Source of the DNA: Phycisphaerales bacterium UBA5793
GTDB taxonomy: Bacteria > Planctomycetota > Phycisphaerae > Phycisphaerales > UBA5793
Assembly (NCBI GenBank): GCA_002418285.1
Contig: DIDT01000072.1
Location: 113,706-177,705, forward strand
Direction: 5' to 3'
Length of the DNA stretch: 64,000 bases
Shown here: positions 33,876 to 42,830 of the stretch, piece by piece
How the letters are laid out: each line of letters begins with the position of its first letter
Numbering within the stretch: position 1 is the first letter of the stretch
Translations under genes and position numbers: made by a program
Notes under the pieces: generated by a model
Seen by the model: the letters and a program-made list of their open reading frames with translations, nothing else
What the model was told of the DNA's origin: nothing
The model's database searches: none

Positions 33876-36605
33876 ATGAGACGTCTTTTCCCTCGCGTTC
33901 ACGGCGGATTCTCAACCATTACCTTGCTGGGAGCCAGTACAATCTTGCTGGCCGTAGCAGGCGAGACCCTTTGGCACGCCAGCGCGGTGGCCGGAGTGAG
34001 GCGGGCTGCACCCACAACTGGTGTTGCACCTGCCGTGCTGCTTGCGACGTCGGCATCGGCCGCAAAGGGGACATCCGCCATGTTCACCGGCGAACCCGTT
34101 TTCAAGCCGTTTGTCTATGTCGAGCTGCCGCTGCCCGAGGATTGCACGCTTGTGGAGGACGCGGGCCTTCATATGAATAATGACGGTGTTGTCGTTGCAA
34201 CGATGAGCTACCAGTCCAACAACTACGGATTCATCTGGCGCGATGAGAACTACGCCTCTGGCTGGCAGGGACCGCTGAATGACGGGACAAGTGACATCGT
34301 ACTTGATGATGCCGGCCTCACGGGGATCAACGATGGACTTGAAATCTGCGGCGTCGAGGACGATAGTGGGCCAGTCGCGTTCTACTACGAACTGACGGAC
34401 GGGATCGAAGGCACACTCATTGAAATCGGCAATGGGTACGCTCAGGACATCAATGAGGAGGGCGTGGTTGTCGGCATGTCCACTGGGGGGACTCCGGTCG
34501 GTTGGACAACCACTTCGACCAACCCTGTGCCCCTCCACCCTCTGGTGCAGGGCGGCGGCACAGCGGCGCTGGGTGTCACGCCTGGGACCTTGTTCGAGCA
34601 CAGCCTGATCGTCGGTCAGTCACACGATGAGTCGTCCTTCGTGGAGGCCGTGCTGTGGTACTACGACTCCGATTGGACACCCGTTCAATTGAGCGATGTC
34701 GATAGCTCAGCGTATTCCGGAATCGCCTTGGATGTGAACGAGGATGGCGTGGTCATCGGTGGCATACTCCACAACGGCGCCATCGACGACACCGCCATGT
34801 GGTACTACGACGAGGTTGGAGACGCGTGGACTGGTGTGAGCCTGGATGTGGATCCGGTGTTCTTTCCAGAAGCGATCAACGATCAGGAGTATCCCGAAGT
34901 CGTCGGCGACAAGTACCTCTGGGTTTCGAGCAGCGTTTCGGCGGGATCCGGCACGCAAATCGACCTTTCGGAGATGTCGTTGGGCCTGCCCTCAAACATG
35001 CTCCACATGCGTTGCACGGACATCAACGACTCGGGTGAAATTGTCGGTGTGGGCCAGCTGGGTAGCGAAGGCGCCTGGGTCGCCTTCAAACTTGTCCCGT
35101 ACGACGTGAACAACAACGGCGAGTCGGATGTACGCGAGATCGTCGCGAGCGATTTTGACCTCGATTCGAATGGCAACTGGCTCATCGACTGGGCTGAGAC
35201 GGACACGGCGAATACGCCATCGGGCATGCGGCTGGGTCTCCACGGCCCAGGCAACATCGCCGTGGACGGGAAGATCGACCCCGTTCAGATCGTTCGTCTC
35301 AAGGTAAATGTGGCGCCGCATGGCGGCCTGCATCCTGACGGGCCGGAAGAGGGCGAAGACTTCTTCGTGGATGAAATCGTTTCCAGCACCCCTGAATGCG
35401 AAGCCTGCCAGGACTTCACCAACCTCATCGACGACTGGGGCACCGGTGATGCTCGGCCGTCGCCGCTCACGGGCGAACAGTGCGAGATTCTCGTTCGGGT
35501 GCACTCAATGATGGGTGATGATGAGACGTTTGGCAATAACGAGGGTTTGCCCGAAAACCAGACCGCCCGTGATCAGGCGCTCGAGGATCTGGAGATCTTC
35601 GGCTACCGCTTCGCCCACTGTGTCGACTATGTGCAGTGGGGCAACGAATCGTTCAGCGCGAGCAGCGGGTACATGTTCCGCGATGATGAACTGCAATCGA
35701 CCGGCTGCTCGTGGACCGGCGACCCGAAGAAGTTCGATGAACTCGATGATTCGACCACTGGATACACCTGCCGACAGGAGGCGATCGGGCTCGTGCTCGA
35801 CTGGCAGGAGGAGATGATGTGGGCGACGCTGCGGGGTTCGGCGCTCGCCGGGCGGCCGCTGCGGATGGTCACGACGGGCATCATCAACAAGAACGTGCGC
35901 AACGGCTATGACGCCGGCAACGCGCAGGACCCGCCGAGCCACTTCGGCTACATCGGCTACGTCCTCACCGATACGGTGACGTCGTGGGCCAACGAGAACC
36001 AGATGTACTTCTCGATGCACACCCACTACTTCACCGTCGCCGAGGCGATCGAGGCGATCCAGAAGCTGGTGGACACGTACAACGGCGCTGGTGCACCGTG
36101 GGACGTGCCGAACTGGCGCATCTCGACGGAAGTCGGGACGAAGGCGGACTTTGATGATGACGGGTGGTGGGATGAACTATTTCAATCTCGGGCCAACAGG
36201 CAAATCCACAACGAGTTCTTCAAGGTGAACGGCAATCCGGGGGAACTCTGGGAGGATTTCATTGGACGTTGGGAGGACTTTTCCGATAACTTTGGCGATG
36301 TCGGCGATCCAGGCTTTCGGCTGGATGATGTCCTTGTTGAATTCGCTGACGCCGGATTCGCCGCCGTCTGCTGGTCGTGCCTCCAGTTCGGCTCGCACAC
36401 TGAGCAGAACCCCAGCCCATTTTACGTCGAAGGGCTGCGAGCGGACAAACTTACCAGTGATTCATTCACGGATGAGCCCGATCGATTCACTCCCCTGAAG
36501 GCGGCGTACGTCACGCATGGCGCTGCGTACTACATCGATGATCTGATCTTCACGCCGCACAGTTGCGCATGCTCTGCTGCGAACACCTGCCCGGGTTGTC
36601 CGTGA
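33876..36605 (+). CDS. Secreted HAF-like / EF-hand-like / glycosidase-like multidomain protein
   Basis: Exported protein of 909 aa; ATG 33876 follows AAGGAGG and starts a signal peptide (FSTITLLGASTILLAVAG). Residues ~60-400 hold HAF-like repeats (YAQDINEEGVVVGMSTGG, IALDVNEDGVVIGGILHNG, CTDINDSGEIVGVGQ). Residues ~408-440 have two calcium-loop-like motifs, DVNNNGESDVREI and DLDSNGNWLIDWAE, as in dockerin-type linkers. Residues ~470-895 form a domain with VQIVRLKVNV (candidate strand 1), YVQWGNESFSASSGYMF (Asn-Glu as at strand 4 of clan GH-A glycosidases), MYFSMHTHYFTV and ISTEVGTKADF (second Glu). The glycosidase reading is inference from these motifs. The tail is Cys-rich (CACSAANTCPGCP). 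A truncated paralogue lies upstream and HAF genes lie on both sides. Confidence 0.75.
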   Translation: MRRLFPRVHGGFSTITLLGASTILLAVAGETLWHASAVAGVRRAAPTTGVAPAVLLATSASAAKGTSAMFTGEPVFKPFVYVELPLPEDCTLVEDAGLHMNNDGVVVATMSYQSNNYGFIWRDENYASGWQGPLNDGTSDIVLDDAGLTGINDGLEICGVEDDSGPVAFYYELTDGIEGTLIEIGNGYAQDINEEGVVVGMSTGGTPVGWTTTSTNPVPLHPLVQGGGTAALGVTPGTLFEHSLIVGQSHDESSFVEAVLWYYDSDWTPVQLSDVDSSAYSGIALDVNEDGVVIGGILHNGAIDDTAMWYYDEVGDAWTGVSLDVDPVFFPEAINDQEYPEVVGDKYLWVSSSVSAGSGTQIDLSEMSLGLPSNMLHMRCTDINDSGEIVGVGQLGSEGAWVAFKLVPYDVNNNGESDVREIVASDFDLDSNGNWLIDWAETDTANTPSGMRLGLHGPGNIAVDGKIDPVQIVRLKVNVAPHGGLHPDGPEEGEDFFVDEIVSSTPECEACQDFTNLIDDWGTGDARPSPLTGEQCEILVRVHSMMGDDETFGNNEGLPENQTARDQALEDLEIFGYRFAHCVDYVQWGNESFSASSGYMFRDDELQSTGCSWTGDPKKFDELDDSTTGYTCRQEAIGLVLDWQEEMMWATLRGSALAGRPLRMVTTGIINKNVRNGYDAGNAQDPPSHFGYIGYVLTDTVTSWANENQMYFSMHTHYFTVAEAIEAIQKLVDTYNGAGAPWDVPNWRISTEVGTKADFDDDGWWDELFQSRANRQIHNEFFKVNGNPGELWEDFIGRWEDFSDNFGDVGDPGFRLDDVLVEFADAGFAAVCWSCLQFGSHTEQNPSPFYVEGLRADKLTSDSFTDEPDRFTPLKAAYVTHGAAYYIDDLIFTPHSCACSAANTCPGCP

Positions 36606-36617
36606 ACCATCAACTCT

Positions 36618-36645
36618 GGCGGCGAAGACGAAGGCCCTCGCCGCC
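36618..36645 (+). terminator. Terminator-like hairpin
   Basis: GGCGGCGA / TCGCCGCC with a 12-nt loop, 12 bp after the stop at 36605 and 30 bp before the next HAF gene. Confidence 0.5.
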
Positions 36646-36674
36646 AATTCTCTCAGAAGTGTACGAGGTGACAC

Positions 36675-38036
36675 ATGTCGCGCACCAATCCACTCGCTCT
36701 ATCCGCCATTGCATCGCTTCTCATCGCCGGAGGTGCGGTGGCGCAGGACTACCGCTACGCGGTGTTCGAACTTCCGGGCCTGACCGAACTCTATCAAGGC
36801 GATGCTCCCGGCGGCATTGATTCGTTCGGAAATGTGGTTGGCGGATCGGACCTCGGCCCATTCCAACCTCGCCCCACACTTTGGCCATCGAGCGGCGGCG
36901 TCATCGACTTAGGTACAAGGGGTGGGGACTATGCAGCCGCGGCGTCGATCAATGTGAATGGCGAGATTGCGGGCGGGGCGGTCTTCGATCCCAATGGAAA
37001 TTTCTTTGATACACGGGCTTCGCTATGGCGCGCTGGCGAATTGATTGATCTGGGCACGCTCGGAGGTGAAGCCAGTTGGGCCACTGATCTCAACGACAGC
37101 ACGCAGGTGGTCGGCGAATCGGAGTATACGGGGGGTAGTGGAGGGAAGGGGTTTCTCTGGGAGAACGGCGAAATGCGCGAACTCGATGATCCGTGGCCGG
37201 ACCGGAATGCCACCGATGTGTGGGGGATCAATGACATCGGCGAGATCGTCGGCAAAGGGCTCAATCTTGATGCCATACAGCGGGCCATGTTGTGGATCGA
37301 TGAGGAGCCAATCGATCTCGGGTCGCTGTCTGGTGGCGCCAGCGTCGCCTACGCAATCAACAATTCCAGCGTCATTGTCGGTAGTTCGGAAACGATTTCC
37401 GGCGATCGCCACGCGGTTAAATGGGTCAACCGCCAGATTGTTGATATCCACACGCCTTCTGCCGGTGAGCGGAGCGTGGCTTGGTACATCAATGACGTTG
37501 GTCAGATCTTAGGTGAAAATAATCATACCGAGGTCGCGATGATTCTGAACCCTGGTGAAGATTGGATTATTCTCAACGACGTCGTACCACCACTGCTCCG
37601 AAAGGACTGGAACATTACCCATGCGCGAGAGATTAATGATGCGGGACAGATTCCAGTCACCGCGAACATTGGTTTCGATTTGTGGGCGCTCCTGCTCACG
37701 CCCGTGCATCCGACGATGACACTAGAGGGACCTCAACCGGGTCGCGCTGGAACCACGAACGGCCTGCGCGTCACCGGCGTCACCCCCGGCGCCCGCGTCA
37801 CCTTCCTCTACTCCCGCCACGGCGGCGGGACGCGCATCCCCGGCTGCGACCTCCAGCAGAACGCGCTGCAACTCGACAACCCCACCGTCATCGGCACGGC
37901 GATCGCCAACCAGCAAGGCGTCGCCACCATCACCCGACCCGTCCCCCTCATCGCACGCGGCCAGACCATCCTCTTCCAGGCCGTCGTCCAGAACGAATGC
38001 GCCATCAGCCAGTTGGTGGTGTGGCGGTTTGAGTAG
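36675..38036 (+). CDS. Secreted HAF-repeat protein with type B C-terminal module
   Basis: Extracellular protein of 453 aa, paralogue of the protein at 31868. Signal peptide: LALSAIASLLIAGGAVAQ. The mature chain starts DYRYAVFELPGL, as in the paralogue (DYRYTVFELPSL). HAF repeats include GVIDLGTRGGDYAAAASINV, LIDLGTLGGEASWATDLND and PIDLGSLSGGASVAYAINNS. Residues ~347-453 repeat the shared module: EGPQPGRAGTTNGLRVTG, RVTFLYSRHGGGTRIPGC, NALQLDNP, GVATITRPVP, CAISQLVVWRFE. The module DNA is nearly identical to that of 31868 while the repeat part is much more diverged, suggesting gene conversion or module exchange. It closes the duplicated cluster. Confidence 0.87.
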   Translation: MSRTNPLALSAIASLLIAGGAVAQDYRYAVFELPGLTELYQGDAPGGIDSFGNVVGGSDLGPFQPRPTLWPSSGGVIDLGTRGGDYAAAASINVNGEIAGGAVFDPNGNFFDTRASLWRAGELIDLGTLGGEASWATDLNDSTQVVGESEYTGGSGGKGFLWENGEMRELDDPWPDRNATDVWGINDIGEIVGKGLNLDAIQRAMLWIDEEPIDLGSLSGGASVAYAINNSSVIVGSSETISGDRHAVKWVNRQIVDIHTPSAGERSVAWYINDVGQILGENNHTEVAMILNPGEDWIILNDVVPPLLRKDWNITHAREINDAGQIPVTANIGFDLWALLLTPVHPTMTLEGPQPGRAGTTNGLRVTGVTPGARVTFLYSRHGGGTRIPGCDLQQNALQLDNPTVIGTAIANQQGVATITRPVPLIARGQTILFQAVVQNECAISQLVVWRFE

Positions 38037-38182
38037 ACCATTCGACTCGCGGCCTTCGAGCGGCCTCAACCCCGGGGGGACTCGCTCACGGCCGCGAGGG
38101 GTTCGGCCCAGCGAACCAATTGGGGGCGAAGCTTTGGCGCAAACAGCGCGCCATTCGGATCCCCACGTGCCCGAGAGGCAAT

Positions 38183-38692
38183 TCACACGCACAAGTGCAT
38201 GTGATGCTCGGCCGCGCTCTCGCCTCCGATGCGAATCGCATCGGGCTCCGTGCCCCACGTGACAAAGCCCAGCGATCCATACAGCGCCCGGGCGGCGGGC
38301 GTGCGATCCGAAACCGACAGCCAGATGCACTCGACGCCCCGCCACGTGCGCGCTGTATCGATCGCGAGGTTCATCACCGCCCGGCCAAGTCCGCGGCCGC
38401 GCGCCGAAGGCGTGACGTACACACCCCAGATCAGGGCGCGGTGCCGCGTCTTCTTCGGATCAAGACGCACGACGCCCGCCGACGCCAGCAATCGCGTCGG
38501 ATCAGCATCGTCGAACGCAGCGGCGATGTCGTTTTCGTTCTCACGAAGCTTCGCCGCGATCTCGCTCTCAACCACCGCGAAGTCATCATCGATGCTGCGC
38601 AGAAACGCCCACGGCGTATCGACGAGCATCTCGCGCCGCAACGCGGCATAAGCCCGAGCGTCTTCAGCAGTCAGAAGGCGAACCGTCGGCAT
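38183..38692 (-). CDS. GNAT family acetyltransferase
   Basis: N-acetyltransferase of 169 aa. Motif order is right for GNAT: VRLLTAEDARAYAALRREML at the N-terminus, the beta4 strand LIWGVYVTPSARGRGLGRAV with the acetyl-CoA pyrophosphate loop, and the C-terminal NRTPAARALYGSLGF-like segment (read here as SDRTPAARALYGSLGFVTWG). Substrate unknown. A -10-like TACCAT ends 6 nt before the ATG at 38692, suggesting a leaderless mRNA. The neighbouring ABC exporter on the same strand ends 16 bp beyond this gene's start. Confidence 0.88.
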   Translation of the reverse strand: MPTVRLLTAEDARAYAALRREMLVDTPWAFLRSIDDDFAVVESEIAAKLRENENDIAAAFDDADPTRLLASAGVVRLDPKKTRHRALIWGVYVTPSARGRGLGRAVMNLAIDTARTWRGVECIWLSVSDRTPAARALYGSLGFVTWGTEPDAIRIGGESAAEHHMHLCV

Positions 38693-38708
38693 GCAGCGAT
38701 GGTAGGGC

Positions 38709-40535
38709 TCACGCCGCGTCGGTATCGGTCAGTTGGGTGCGACAGAGCTGCTGATACAGGCCGCACCGGTCGAGCAGATCTTTGTGTTTGCCGACATCCA
38801 CGATCTTACCGCGATTCATCACCACGATGCGGTCGGCGTTGATGACGGTGCTCAGACGGTGCGCGATGACCAGGCTCGTGCGATTCTTGCAGAACGTTTC
38901 GAGCACCGCGTTGATCTGCGCCTCGCTGTCGGCGTCGATCATGCTCGTGGCTTCGTCGAGAATCAGAATCCGCGGATTGCGAAGGATGGCCCGGGCAATG
39001 GCGATGCGCTGGCGCTGCCCGCCCGAGAGCGTCACGCCCTGCTCGCCGACGATGGTCTCGTAGCCTTCGGGTTTAGCGCGGATGAATTCATCGGCCATGG
39101 CCGCCCGGGCGGCGTCGATGATGAGATCGATGTCGATGACGCCGCTGCCATAGCCGATGTTGTTGTTGATCGTGTCGTTGAAGATGATGGTTTCCTGCGT
39201 CACGACGCCGATCTGCCCGCGCAGGCTCTTGAGCGTGACGTTGGCAATGTCCGTTCCATCAACGATGACCTGGCCGGAGTCGGGATCGAAAAGTCGCGGG
39301 ATGAGACTGAGCAGCGTGGTCTTGCCGCATCCATTGGGGCCGACGAAAGCGACCACCTCGCCATAGTTGACGGTCAGGTTGATGCCATTGATCGCCGGTG
39401 TGTTGGCGTTGGGGTACGTGAAAACGACATCGCGGAACTCGATGGTCCGTCCGTGCTGAGCGAGTCGCTTGCGGGTGTCGCCTCGCGATTTCTCAACCTT
39501 CATGCGGAGGAGTTGGTACAGGCGGTCGGCGGCGGCCGCAGCCTCGTAGATGTCATTGGTCAGCTGCATGAGGGGCCGCACGGACGCGCCGGCCGCGCCC
39601 AGAGCGAACAGAGCGCCGATCGCCTGGGTGCGATCAGCCGCGCCGTTGAGGATGTACCAGGCGCTCACGCCGCCGAGCACGATGATGCCGACCATGGTGA
39701 TGGTCTCGACAACGGGCGAACCCATCGCTTTGGCGCGCCGCATGGAGAGTTCGGCAGCCAGGAGCTTCTTGTTGGCGCGATTGAAGCGGCCGACCTCCTG
39801 TCGCTCCGCGGTGTGGACTTTGACGACACGAATGCCCTGTACGGACTGCGTGATGGTGCCGAGCATCGCCGCCGCCTGGCCCAGCGCCCGCCGGGCGGCG
39901 ATCTTGATCTTCTTGCTGAAGTACCGGACGACGGCCGCGAGCACGGGCGTGCCGATCATCGCAATCAGGCTCATCTTCCAATCGAGCGAGAACGCGACAA
40001 CGAGCGCCGCGACTCCCTTGAACAGCTCGGCGACGGCCTTGCTGGTGATCGCGGTGAATCCCTTGCTCAACTGATTCGAGTCGCGGACGATGCGGCTGAT
40101 TGAATCCATCGTGCCCTCGGAGACGATGGATCGCAGCGGGAAGTGAATCACGCGATAGAACGCGGCCTTGCGAATGTTGGAGACGGTCCGGATGCACGCG
40201 GTCATCGCCAGCAGCGTGTGGCAGTACTTGGCGATGGCGCCGATGATGGTGAGAATGAAGACGCTGCACAGGACCAGCAGCACACCTTTGAAGGGCTCGG
40301 TCGGCAGCATGTCGATCCACGCCTGCGGGATCAGGTGGTGGATTTTGACGTTGACTTCATTGACCAGGTCAGGAAGCGTGCGCTCGCTCTTGCCAAGCAT
40401 GGCGTTGAGCACGAGCGGGATCGTGGCGATACCCGCGCCGTAGCAGCTTGCGGCGATCGTCGCCGCGACGAGCGCCATGCCGATGATCGCCTTATACCGC
40501 AGGATGTGTCTGGCGAAACGCCAAAAGTTTCTCAT
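38709..40535 (-). CDS. MsbA-like ABC exporter (fused membrane and ATPase domains)
   Basis: Homodimer-type ABC exporter of 608 aa. The N-terminal ~330 residues span the membrane about six times (IIGMALVAATIAASCYGAGI, VLLVLCSVFILTIIGAI, FKGVAALVVAFSLDW). The ATPase domain has Walker A GPNGCGKTTLLSLIPRLFD, Q-loop VVTQETIIF, signature LSGGQRQRIAIARAIL, Walker B ILILDEATSMIDAD and the H-loop in VIAHRLST. Length and closeness to the MsbA/lipid exporter group, plus waaA in the same region, suggest transport of lipid A or another lipid, but the substrate cannot be read. A GATAAT box lies 9 nt upstream of the ATG. Confidence 0.92.
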   Translation of the reverse strand: MRNFWRFARHILRYKAIIGMALVAATIAASCYGAGIATIPLVLNAMLGKSERTLPDLVNEVNVKIHHLIPQAWIDMLPTEPFKGVLLVLCSVFILTIIGAIAKYCHTLLAMTACIRTVSNIRKAAFYRVIHFPLRSIVSEGTMDSISRIVRDSNQLSKGFTAITSKAVAELFKGVAALVVAFSLDWKMSLIAMIGTPVLAAVVRYFSKKIKIAARRALGQAAAMLGTITQSVQGIRVVKVHTAERQEVGRFNRANKKLLAAELSMRRAKAMGSPVVETITMVGIIVLGGVSAWYILNGAADRTQAIGALFALGAAGASVRPLMQLTNDIYEAAAAADRLYQLLRMKVEKSRGDTRKRLAQHGRTIEFRDVVFTYPNANTPAINGINLTVNYGEVVAFVGPNGCGKTTLLSLIPRLFDPDSGQVIVDGTDIANVTLKSLRGQIGVVTQETIIFNDTINNNIGYGSGVIDIDLIIDAARAAMADEFIRAKPEGYETIVGEQGVTLSGGQRQRIAIARAILRNPRILILDEATSMIDADSEAQINAVLETFCKNRTSLVIAHRLSTVINADRIVVMNRGKIVDVGKHKDLLDRCGLYQQLCRTQLTDTDAA

Positions 40536-40597
40536 GGAAGGGTCATTATCGCCGTCGAGATGAAGCGGAATAGTCGAAAATCGCGATCACGCACAAT

Positions 40598-41647
40598 TCA
40601 CGCGGTTTCCCCTGATTTTCCTTCATCGGGCACTGGGCGGATGTACGCCAGCCTTCGATCGGTTCTGGCGAGCCCAAAGGATTTGTAAAGACTCAGAGCC
40701 GGAACATTGTCCTGATCGACCGCGAGCGTGAAACGAGTGTAGGGGCGATCCGATAACTGTCGCATCGCCAGTCCCATCAATCTTCGGCCAAGTCCACGTC
40801 CACGATGACTCGCCCCTACCCCGAGATAGGACAGTTCGACCGTTTCTCCGTCCGCGATCGGGTTCAGCAGCAGGACTGCGGCTGGAGCTTCCTCCCACAT
40901 CGCCAGGGTCCAGAGTTCAGGATCCTCAACACCGCTACCCATGTGATCCCGCAGAACATCGTCGATGTGCCGCAGTCCGCAAAGGGCGGGGCAGTCCAGG
41001 GTGTCGATGTAGGACTGGAGCAGCGCTTCCTTGAACAGAGGCTCAAAACGCGGTTCGTAGTGCACCAGGCTGACTTCCGTCGGCCACGCGGGGTTGGAAG
41101 CGCGACTCAAGCGGCTGATCCGACGCTCCATATAGTTCAACACAGCCAGGCGCTTGTAGTGAGCCCGCTCGAACGCCGCGGCCGTCAGCGATTCCTGCGG
41201 CTCCATGAGGACCTGGGCCAGAGCAATCCGGGCGGAATCAAAGTGCCGGTGCGCATGGTCGATGAGCCGGGCCAGGCGCGGGACGTCCTCGGGAAGACGG
41301 GGTGGGCTGACAAAAACCATAGCCGTTCGGCCGGTGTTTGGCAGAGCAATAAGGGCAGGAGTGAGCTCCCCGCGACCATTCTCCAGAGCCCAGCACTGGT
41401 CGGCATCCAGCCGCTGAGAGCGAATGAAATCAAGAAACCGCCCTGCGGCGCCCAGAGACGGGTCGGCTCCCCGGGCCACGACGAAGCGCAGCGCATCGAG
41501 CAGGCGATCCGGCGGAACCTGCAATGGGGCATCGGTATGGAGGCGAGGGTTGGCGGGCACGGGGCTGCAGGCTCGGAAATCTGGCCGGTTCGGCGCGTCC
41601 GGGGTCTGGTCCGGCGGACCAGTATCGGGTATGCTAGGACTGCGCAT
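40598..41647 (-). CDS. GNAT acetyltransferase with extra N-terminal region
   Basis: Protein of 349 aa. The C-terminal ~150 residues are a GNAT domain: LWTLAMWEEAPAAVLLL, VELSYLGVGASHRGRGLGRR with the acetyl-CoA loop, and VDQDNVPALSLYKSFG. The N-terminal half (residues ~30-180) includes LLDALRFVVARGADP, TAMVFVSPPRLPEDVPRLAR and resembles a degenerate second GNAT-like or MshD-like half. The domain layout is reminiscent of mycothiol-synthase-type two-domain acetyltransferases, but the function is unknown. It is divergent from the gene at 41675 with only 27 bp between starts, so the two may share a control region. Confidence 0.85.
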   Translation of the reverse strand: MRSPSIPDTGPPDQTPDAPNRPDFRACSPVPANPRLHTDAPLQVPPDRLLDALRFVVARGADPSLGAAGRFLDFIRSQRLDADQCWALENGRGELTPALIALPNTGRTAMVFVSPPRLPEDVPRLARLIDHAHRHFDSARIALAQVLMEPQESLTAAAFERAHYKRLAVLNYMERRISRLSRASNPAWPTEVSLVHYEPRFEPLFKEALLQSYIDTLDCPALCGLRHIDDVLRDHMGSGVEDPELWTLAMWEEAPAAVLLLNPIADGETVELSYLGVGASHRGRGLGRRLMGLAMRQLSDRPYTRFTLAVDQDNVPALSLYKSFGLARTDRRLAYIRPVPDEGKSGETA

Positions 41648-41674
41648 TGCCGGTTAGCCGCTGGGAGATTCGAG

Positions 41675-42304
41675 ATGTTTCAACTCAACTTGAGGACACG
41701 ACTTGCAGCCGCCGCTCTTCTTGCCGCCTTCGTGGTGGTGTTGGGGCCAAGTACGCCGACCGCACTGGCTGCCCCAGAGCCCAGCGCCAGGCCGCCGCGC
41801 TGGGAACTGAAGTTCGAAGTTGTCCATGATCTTCGTCTGCTGGAACTCGACAACGAGTACTACTGGTTCATGACGTATCTGGTGACCAATCGCACGGGTG
41901 AAGACCAGATCTTTGTTCCCAACGCGATTCTCGCCACCGATGCAGGCGACATCGTCAAAGATGGCGAAGGCGTGCCATACGAAATCACCCAGAAGATCCT
42001 CAAGTTGATGAAGGATCCATTCCTCGAATCCAAGAACCAGATCATCGGCCAATTGCAGACCGGCAAGGAATACGCGCGCGAGGGCCTGCTCGTTTGGAAG
42101 GCCGGCACGCTCGATGATGTGCGCGATGTCCGCGTATTCTTCGGCGGGCTGAGCAGCGACACCCAACTTGTCAAGAACCCGGTGACCGGCGACAACGCAG
42201 TCGTCCGCAAGCACCTCGCCCGACTCTACGACTGCCCTGGCGACCCTCAGGCCGACCCCGGCCACGCCGTGGAGTTGCGCAAGCAAGAGTGGATCATGCG
42301 ATAG
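41675..42304 (+). CDS. Secreted hypothetical protein
   Basis: Exported protein of 209 aa. ATG 41675 follows GGGAG and starts a signal peptide (LAAAALLAAFVVVLGPSTPTALAA). The mature part is beta-rich and opens with RWELKFEVVHDLRLLEL and YYWFMTYLVTNRTGEDQIF, which looks like an immunoglobulin-like or DUF11-like sandwich. No known family is recognised, but similar short secreted proteins occur throughout planctomycetes. A single Cys is present (LYDCPGDP). Downstream, 68 bp after the stop, is rpmA. Confidence 0.68.
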   Translation: MFQLNLRTRLAAAALLAAFVVVLGPSTPTALAAPEPSARPPRWELKFEVVHDLRLLELDNEYYWFMTYLVTNRTGEDQIFVPNAILATDAGDIVKDGEGVPYEITQKILKLMKDPFLESKNQIIGQLQTGKEYAREGLLVWKAGTLDDVRDVRVFFGGLSSDTQLVKNPVTGDNAVVRKHLARLYDCPGDPQADPGHAVELRKQEWIMR

Positions 42305-42372
42305 ATCAAGGCTAACCTTGCCGGCTTTTCCCGGCGCTGCGGGACCGGTTTGATTTCACGGAGTACGACGTC

Positions 42373-42660
42373 ATGGCACATAAGAAGGGGCAGGGCTCGA
42401 CCAAGAACGGTCGTGACTCCAACCCACAGTATCGCGGTTTAAAGCTCTACGGCGGCCAGGTCGCCAAGGCCGGTTCAATCATCGTCCGCCAGGTCGGCAC
42501 GCCCTACAAGGCCGGCTACATGGTCAAGCGGGCCAAGGACGACTCGCTGTTTGCCATGTGCGACGGCACCGTCCGCTTCCGCAACCGCACTGTCGACATC
42601 ATCCCCGCGGATGATTCCATCCCGCGCTACACCGCCGTGGAGACGGCAACCAGCAACTGA
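42373..42660 (+). CDS. rpmA: 50S ribosomal protein L27 (bL27)
   Basis: Ribosomal protein of 95 aa near the peptidyl-transferase centre. The whole chain follows bL27: MAHKKGQGSTKNGRDSNPQY, LKLYGGQVAKAGSIIVRQVG, GYMVKRAKDDSLFAM and VRFRNRTVDIIP. The N-terminal MAHKK is unprocessed in form. It is not preceded by rplU (bL21), its usual partner, in this window. A terminator follows directly. Confidence 0.97.
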   Translation: MAHKKGQGSTKNGRDSNPQYRGLKLYGGQVAKAGSIIVRQVGTPYKAGYMVKRAKDDSLFAMCDGTVRFRNRTVDIIPADDSIPRYTAVETATSN

Positions 42661-42689
42661 TCGGCGCGACCATTTCTGAATGACCTGCG

Positions 42690-42714
42690 GGAGCGGCCGG
42701 ATTGGGGCCGCTCC
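42690..42714 (+). terminator. Intrinsic terminator of rpmA
   Basis: GGAGCGGCC / GGCCGCTCC with a 7-nt loop, 29 bp after the rpmA stop, followed by a T-rich run (TGTTCGTTTTCG). Confidence 0.8.
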
Positions 42715-42830
42715 TGTTCGTTTTCGAATCGCGTGCCACTCTGCCGCGGTTCGGCGGCGCTGCTGAGTGCGAGCGCCAAGGCAGCGTGCGGCACTCGGAT
42801 CGTGATTCCCAGGTCCCGAGGCAACTCAAG

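Noticed and set aside
38733..40103. Long plus-strand open frame (456 codons) antisense to the MsbA-like ABC exporter.
   Set aside because: Its translation is His/Asp/Arg-rich without motifs, while the minus strand encodes all ABC signature motifs over the same bases. It is a GC-driven shadow.
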